Shown: piece after piece, positions 6,411 to 9,798 of the stretch | How the letters are laid out: every line of letters starts with the position of its first letter | Position numbering within the stretch: the first letter of the stretch is position 1 | NCBI GenBank assembly: GCA_036377075.1 | Contig: DASUZB010000185.1 | Coordinates: 1 to 9,798 of the forward strand | Direction of reading: 5' to 3' | DNA length: 9,798 nt | Origin: DASUZB01 sp036377075 | Lineage (GTDB): Bacteria > Actinomycetota > CALGFH01 | Notes under the pieces: generated by a model | The model's input: only the letters and a program-made list of their open reading frames with translations | What the model was told of the DNA's origin: nothing | The model's database searches: none | Translations under genes and position numbers: made by a program

Positions 6411-6444
6411 GCCCTCGGCGACGCCGCCGTCGGCCTGGGAGGGC
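6411..6444 (-). terminator. Hairpin directly after the amidohydrolase stop codon
   Basis: On the minus strand GCCCTC (6444-6439) pairs with GAGGGC (6416-6411). Inside, CGACG and CGTCG form a second short stem around a GCGG loop. The structure starts at the base after the TAG stop and is followed by IS debris, which suits a terminator or 3' stabilising hairpin. No U-tract follows, so it is not a classical intrinsic terminator. Confidence 0.35.
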
Positions 6445-7656
6445 CTACCGCTGGGCAACGTCTGCCATGGCGCCGCGCAGCACCACGGTGGCGACCCGGC
6501 GCAGCGCGCCGGGGTCGGCCAGCGGGTCGCCGTCGACCAGCAGCAGGTCGGCGTCGTAGCCGACCCGCAGGCGGCCCTTGCGGTCGCCGAGCCCGCAGGC
6601 CTGCGCCGCCCCCGAGGTCGCCGCGGCGAGTGCCTCGGCGGCCGGCACGCCGGCCTCGACCAGTGCCACGACCGTCTCGGGGAGGACCCCGTGCGGCTTG
6701 GCCGCCGCGATCCCGGCGTCGCTGCCCGCCACCAGCCGGATACCGGCACGGTGCACCCGGCCCAGCGCCGCCCGGAACGCCTCCAAGGTGAGGCCGGCTT
6801 GGGCCATGCGGGCGGCGACGGCCGGCGCGATGGCCAGCGGGACGCCCGGCGCCCACCCGACCGTGGGGCAGACCACCACCTGGCGGGCGGCCAGGTCCTC
6901 GAGCAGCTGGTCTGGCTGCTGGATCCCGGTGGGGGTCAGGCAGCTGCCGTGCTCGACGCCGTCCACGCCGGCGGCCAGCGCCTGCTCGACCGCGGGCAGG
7001 CCGTGGGCGTGGGCGGTGACCGGCAGGCCCCGCGCGTGCGCCTCCTCGACCACCGCGCGCAGCTCCTCGAGGGTGAACTGGCAGGTCATGATGTCGGTGC
7101 CCGGGGTGTTGTGGCCGCCGCTGGCCATCACCTTGACCACTTCCACCCGCCGCTCGGCCCGCTCCCGCACGGCCTGGCGGAGCTGCGCCACCCCGGCCGC
7201 CTCGCCGCCCATGTGCCAGCAGTGCCCACCCGGGCTGGTGACCGGCGGTCCGGACGCCACGATCGTGGGGTGGCGCGGCCCGCCGTTGCCGGCTGCCAGC
7301 CGGTCCCGCCAGGCGACCACCGCCCAGCGGCGGTCGCCGAGGTCGCGCACGGTGGTCACTCCGGCGGCCAGCTGCTCGCCAAGCGCCCGCTCGATGACGC
7401 CGTCCAGCTCGGCGTCGCCGCGGTCGGGCAGCCGGTCCAGGGCGCCGTCCCGGCCGTCGGCGCAGAGGTGGACGTGGGTGTCGACCAGCCCGGGCAGCAG
7501 GGTGGCGCCGGGGGCCTCGGCGACCGGCCAGCCGTCCGGCGCGGGCGCCGACCGGGGCTCGATCCCGACGATGCGGCCGCCGTCGGTGAGGACCAGGGCG
7601 CCGCCCGGGACGGCCTGCTCGCCGTCGAACGCCCGCTCCGCTCGCACTGCCAGCAC
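6445..7656 (-). CDS. Metal-dependent amidohydrolase, imidazolonepropionase-like
   Basis: This 403-residue enzyme of the amidohydrolase superfamily (COG1228-like) would hydrolyse a C-N bond in a cyclic amide, dipeptide or related substrate, using a one- or two-metal centre in a TIM barrel. The ligand set is complete: His61 and His63 in DTHVHL, Lys175 in VVKVMASGG (often carboxylated), His216 in TAHAHG, His236 in VEHGS and Asp313 in AGSDAG. The C-terminal GYDADLLLVDGDPL is the standard return to the small beta-sandwich domain. The start is GTG 7656, preceded by GGAGGAGGT with a short spacer; an in-frame ATG at 7764 would overlap the upstream gene and add an unconserved Ala/Pro tail. No signal peptide is seen. 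It follows the 71-residue gene by 34 nt, probably in one mRNA. Substrate cannot be assigned; prolidase-like activity is one option. Confidence 0.88.
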   Translation of the reverse strand: MLAVRAERAFDGEQAVPGGALVLTDGGRIVGIEPRSAPAPDGWPVAEAPGATLLPGLVDTHVHLCADGRDGALDRLPDRGDAELDGVIERALGEQLAAGVTTVRDLGDRRWAVVAWRDRLAAGNGGPRHPTIVASGPPVTSPGGHCWHMGGEAAGVAQLRQAVRERAERRVEVVKVMASGGHNTPGTDIMTCQFTLEELRAVVEEAHARGLPVTAHAHGLPAVEQALAAGVDGVEHGSCLTPTGIQQPDQLLEDLAARQVVVCPTVGWAPGVPLAIAPAVAARMAQAGLTLEAFRAALGRVHRAGIRLVAGSDAGIAAAKPHGVLPETVVALVEAGVPAAEALAAATSGAAQACGLGDRKGRLRVGYDADLLLVDGDPLADPGALRRVATVVLRGAMADVAQR

Positions 7657-7661
7657 GGTGA

Positions 7662-7669
7662 CCTCCTCC
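7662..7669 (-). promoter_or_regulatory. Strong Shine-Dalgarno site fixing the amidohydrolase GTG start
   Basis: GGAGGAGG on the minus strand lies five bases before GTG 7656. It decides the start against the upstream ATG at 7764, which would run 74 bp back into the preceding gene. Confidence 0.8.
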
Positions 7670-7690
7670 AAGCCGTCGCCGTCGGCCGTC

Positions 7691-7906
7691 TCAGGCGGCG
7701 CCGCAGGGCGGCCGGCGGAGGCCGCCGAGCCAGGCGCCGAGCCGGCCCGGCAGCCGCCGGCCATCCGGGCGCCGTGCCGCCACCACCCGCTCCTCGCGGG
7801 CCGACGCCTCCACCGGCCACCGGGGGATCCAGCAGGTGAAGCCGCTGGCGAGGTCGACGAACAGGTCCATGAGGACGGGCGCGGTGGGTTCGGGTCGATC
7901 GGCCAT
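7691..7906 (-). CDS. 71-residue protein of unknown function upstream of the amidohydrolase
   Basis: I do not recognise a family. The ATG at 7906 has a strong GGAGGAG Shine-Dalgarno site (7916-7922, spacer nine bases), which makes this a real gene candidate despite its size. The N-terminal part (MADRPEPTAPVLMDLFVDLA) is acidic and amphipathic and is followed by a Trp/Cys/Pro patch (FTCWIPRWPV). A basic second half (about residues 38-71) is rich in Arg, Gly and Leu. The single Cys of the patch and Cys68 are not arranged as a metal site. There is no signal peptide or clear membrane span. The stop lies 34 nt before the amidohydrolase start, so the two are probably co-transcribed and it could be an accessory factor; that is inference from position only. 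Confidence 0.6.
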   Translation of the reverse strand: MADRPEPTAPVLMDLFVDLASGFTCWIPRWPVEASAREERVVAARRPDGRRLPGRLGAWLGGLRRPPCGAA

Positions 7907-8014
7907 GCCGAATCACTCCTCCGTACCTGGTGGTGGCGGCCGTTGCCAGGAGGAACCTAGCGGTGCGGGGGCGGCCAGGAATCGGAAGGAGTTCTCGTCT
8001 TTGCCCGCCGGACG
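7907..8014. other. Gap between the LuxR-type regulator and the 71-residue gene
   Basis: This 108 bp holds the Shine-Dalgarno site of the downstream gene and a possible minus-strand -10 box TAGGTT (7954-7959) that would give a leader of roughly 40 nt. No matching -35 box is seen. A 5 bp CCTGG/CCAGG inverted repeat (7926-7950) is too weak to call. Whether the regulator and the two downstream genes share a transcript is unresolved. Confidence 0.35.
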
Positions 8015-9798
8015 CTACCGGCCGGTGGCGTCGGGGCCGCCGCCGAGGCGGTGGGCGAGCTCGGTCCGGGAGCGGACGCCCAGCTTGGCGTAGACGCTGG
8101 TGAGGTGTGCGGCGACCGTCTTGGCGCTGAGGAACAGCAGGCCGGCGACCTCCTGGTTGGTGTGGCCCTGGGCGACCAGGTCGGCGACCCGCCGCTCGCT
8201 CGGCGTCAACCCGCCCGCGCCCGGCGCGCGGCCGCCGATGCGGGCCAGCTCGGCGCTCGCCCTGGCCGCCCAGAGGGCGGCGCCGAGCCCGTCGAACAGC
8301 GCCAGCGCCCGGTCGAGCGCCTGGCGCGCGGCCTGCTTGCGCTTGCCGCGGCGCAGCACCACCCCGAGCGCCAGCAGGGTGCGGGCCTCCTCGAACGGCC
8401 AGCCGAGCCGGTCGTGCTCGGCGAGCGCCCGCCCGAAGCCGGCCAGCGCCGCGTCCTGCTCGCCCCGGGCGGCGTCGACCAGCGCGCCGGCGCGCAGGGC
8501 GGTGGCCAGCGCGGACGGCCGCCGCAGCGCCCGGCCCCGCGCCTCCAGCTCCGCGGCGAGCTCGGCCGCCTGGTCCAGCCGGCCGAGCTCGACCAGCGCG
8601 TCCAGCTCCGACCAGGCCAGGCGAGCCCAGGTCGGCTCCCGCAGGCCCATGTCGGCGATGCGCTCCAGCAGCGGGCCGAGCTCGGCGTGGGCCGCCCGCG
8701 CGTCGCCCCGCGACAGCGCCACGAACCCAAGCACCGCGCGCCCCTCCAGCTCGAACGGCACCAGGCCGCCACGCTCGGCCACGCCGAGCAGCTCCAGCGC
8801 GGCCTTGTCCGCCGCGGCGCCGCCGAGGTGGGCGTCGACCAGGGCGACGCCGAGCAGGCCCCGGGCCAGCACCAGGGGGCTGTCCAGGCGCCGCGCCGTC
8901 CGCAGCGCCTCGCCGGCCAGCCGCCGTGCCAGCGGCCAGCGGCCCCGCGCCAGCTCGACCTCGGCCAGGAACGACGGTGCCCAGACCAGGCCGGGCTCGT
9001 CGCCCAGCTCGGCCGCCCGCCGGTGGACGCGCTCCAGCCGCGCGGCGGCGGCCGCGGCGTCGCCGCGGGCGAGGTCGGCCGCGGCGAGCCCCAGCTGCGG
9101 GTCCTCGTGGGGCTGCCGCGGCGCGGTGGCGCCGGCGAGCCGCTCGACGCGGGCGGGCAGGTCGGCCGGCAGCTCGCCGGCGTACAGGGCCGCGAGGACG
9201 TAGAAGGTCAGCGCGTCGACCTGGGCCTCGGCGTCGCCGAGGGCCTCGGCCAGGTCCAGCGCCTGCCGCATGAGCCGCAGCGCCTCCCGGAAGCGGCCCT
9301 GCCACCAGTACATGCCGCCGAGCCGGCGGCACACCAGCGCCTGCAGCGCCCGGTCGCCGCCGGACTCGGCCAGCGCCCCCTGCAGCAGCTCCACGGCCCC
9401 GCCGAGGTCGCCGCCGGTGAGCGTCAGCACGGCCAGCCGCCAGCGCAGGTCGGCGCGGACCGGGCCGGGCGGCACCCCCTGGAGGGCCAAGGCCAGGTGC
9501 GCGCGGCCCTGCCGCACGTCCCCGGCGGCGAGGCGGTGGTAGCCGGCGGCGACGCGCCGCCGCCGCACCTGCTCGACCTGGTCGTCCGGGGTGAGCCGCA
9601 CGGCGGCCTCGGCCAGCTCGGCGGCGACCTCCGGCGCGCCCCGCTGCCGCGCCCGGTCCGCGCCCCGCTCGACCGCGGCGGCCACCTCCGCGTCCGGGCC
9701 GTCGGCCGCGAGCACCAGCTGCCGGGCGCGCTCCTCCGGGTCGGTCAGGGTGGCGGCCAGCCGGGCGTGCAGCGCGCGGCGCGCCGACGGCGCCAGCC
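8015..9798 (-). CDS. Large TPR/LuxR-type transcriptional regulator (MalT/LAL-like; N-terminus off the right edge)
   Basis: About 594 C-terminal residues are visible. The last 55 or so form a GerE/LuxR helix-turn-helix: LTPSERRVADLVAQGHTNQE, then LSAKTVAAHLTSVYAKLGV and RSRTELAHRL, with the usual conserved Glu, Thr-Val and Leu-Gly-Val positions. Before this is a long, Ala/Leu-rich helical-repeat region of TPR character. At the right edge, LAPSARRALHARLA and DPEERARQLVLAADG match the segment that follows the AAA/NB-ARC ATPase in LAL (MalT-like) regulators, so an ATPase domain should lie upstream outside the window; the full protein is usually near 900 residues. It would bind DNA as a dimer after ATP and ligand sensing. 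It sits upstream of and parallel to the 71-residue gene and the amidohydrolase, and could control them, but no operator is visible. No lesion is seen. Confidence 0.88.
   Translation of the reverse strand, partial: LAPSARRALHARLAATLTDPEERARQLVLAADGPDAEVAAAVERGADRARQRGAPEVAAELAEAAVRLTPDDQVEQVRRRRVAAGYHRLAAGDVRQGRAHLALALQGVPPGPVRADLRWRLAVLTLTGGDLGGAVELLQGALAESGGDRALQALVCRRLGGMYWWQGRFREALRLMRQALDLAEALGDAEAQVDALTFYVLAALYAGELPADLPARVERLAGATAPRQPHEDPQLGLAAADLARGDAAAAAARLERVHRRAAELGDEPGLVWAPSFLAEVELARGRWPLARRLAGEALRTARRLDSPLVLARGLLGVALVDAHLGGAAADKAALELLGVAERGGLVPFELEGRAVLGFVALSRGDARAAHAELGPLLERIADMGLREPTWARLAWSELDALVELGRLDQAAELAAELEARGRALRRPSALATALRAGALVDAARGEQDAALAGFGRALAEHDRLGWPFEEARTLLALGVVLRRGKRKQAARQALDRALALFDGLGAALWAARASAELARIGGRAPGAGGLTPSERRVADLVAQGHTNQEVAGLLFLSAKTVAAHLTSVYAKLGVRSRTELAHRLGGGPDATGR

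Noticed and set aside
7657..7764. ATG 7764 as the amidohydrolase start
   Set aside because: It would overlap the upstream 71-residue gene and add an unconserved Ala/Pro/Gly tail. GTG 7656 has a near-perfect Shine-Dalgarno site.
6388..7839. 483-codon plus-strand open frame opposite the amidohydrolase
   Set aside because: It is antisense to an enzyme with a complete metal-ligand set and has no recognisable motif or ribosome site.
7356..9332. 658-codon minus-strand open frame spanning the regulator and amidohydrolase genes
   Set aside because: It overlaps two genes with clear domains in a different frame and is made of Arg/Ala/Gly/Pro repeats typical of frame shadows in GC-rich DNA.
1..9798. 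CRISPR arrays, tRNA or rRNA genes
   Set aside because: I saw no regularly spaced repeats, cloverleaf-like segments or conserved rRNA stretches on either strand.

Overview
The window is very GC-rich chromosomal DNA whose gene content and start signals suit a high-GC actinobacterium (Actinomycetota). It has a VapBC/FitAB-type toxin-antitoxin pair, a DUF4253 gene, a large LuxR-type regulator and several TANNNT-N6-ATG starts of the leaderless kind common in that phylum. I cannot place it more finely. No rRNA, tRNA or CRISPR array is visible.

Left part (1-2546): a RecD2-type DNA helicase on the minus strand runs off the left edge. It is transcribed divergently from a compact toxin-antitoxin operon, vapB (RHH antitoxin) and vapC (PIN ribonuclease), whose genes overlap by 4 nt. 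The 116 bp between recD2 and vapB carry a near-consensus promoter and a cluster of GCAT/ATGC half-sites over the vapB -10 and start codon, the likely autoregulatory operator.

Middle part (2611-6271): a mobile-element zone. Two related rve/DDE insertion sequences lie in the same orientation, IS-A (2611-3788) and IS-B (5071-6271). Both have recognisable terminal inverted repeats and both transposase genes are broken: IS-A has a Trp-to-TGA nonsense codon and a +1 frameshift, IS-B has a one-base deletion in a C run. Between them lie an intact DUF4253 gene and the C-terminal stump of an IS5-like transposase, cut exactly at the left end of IS-B. A short acidic ORF fragment abuts the right end of IS-A.

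Right part (6411-9798): three minus-strand genes. A large TPR/LuxR regulator of the MalT/LAL type enters from the right edge. After a 108 bp gap come a 71-residue protein of unknown function and, 34 nt further, a metal-dependent amidohydrolase of the imidazolonepropionase-like group. The last two have strong Shine-Dalgarno sites and probably form one transcription unit. A hairpin follows the amidohydrolase stop codon.

I do not see a clearly new multi-gene system. The best leads are the leaderless promoter geometry shared by three genes (with the vapBC operator laid over one of them), the IS-bounded DUF4253 island with nested, decayed elements, and the unrecognised 71-residue protein coupled to the amidohydrolase.
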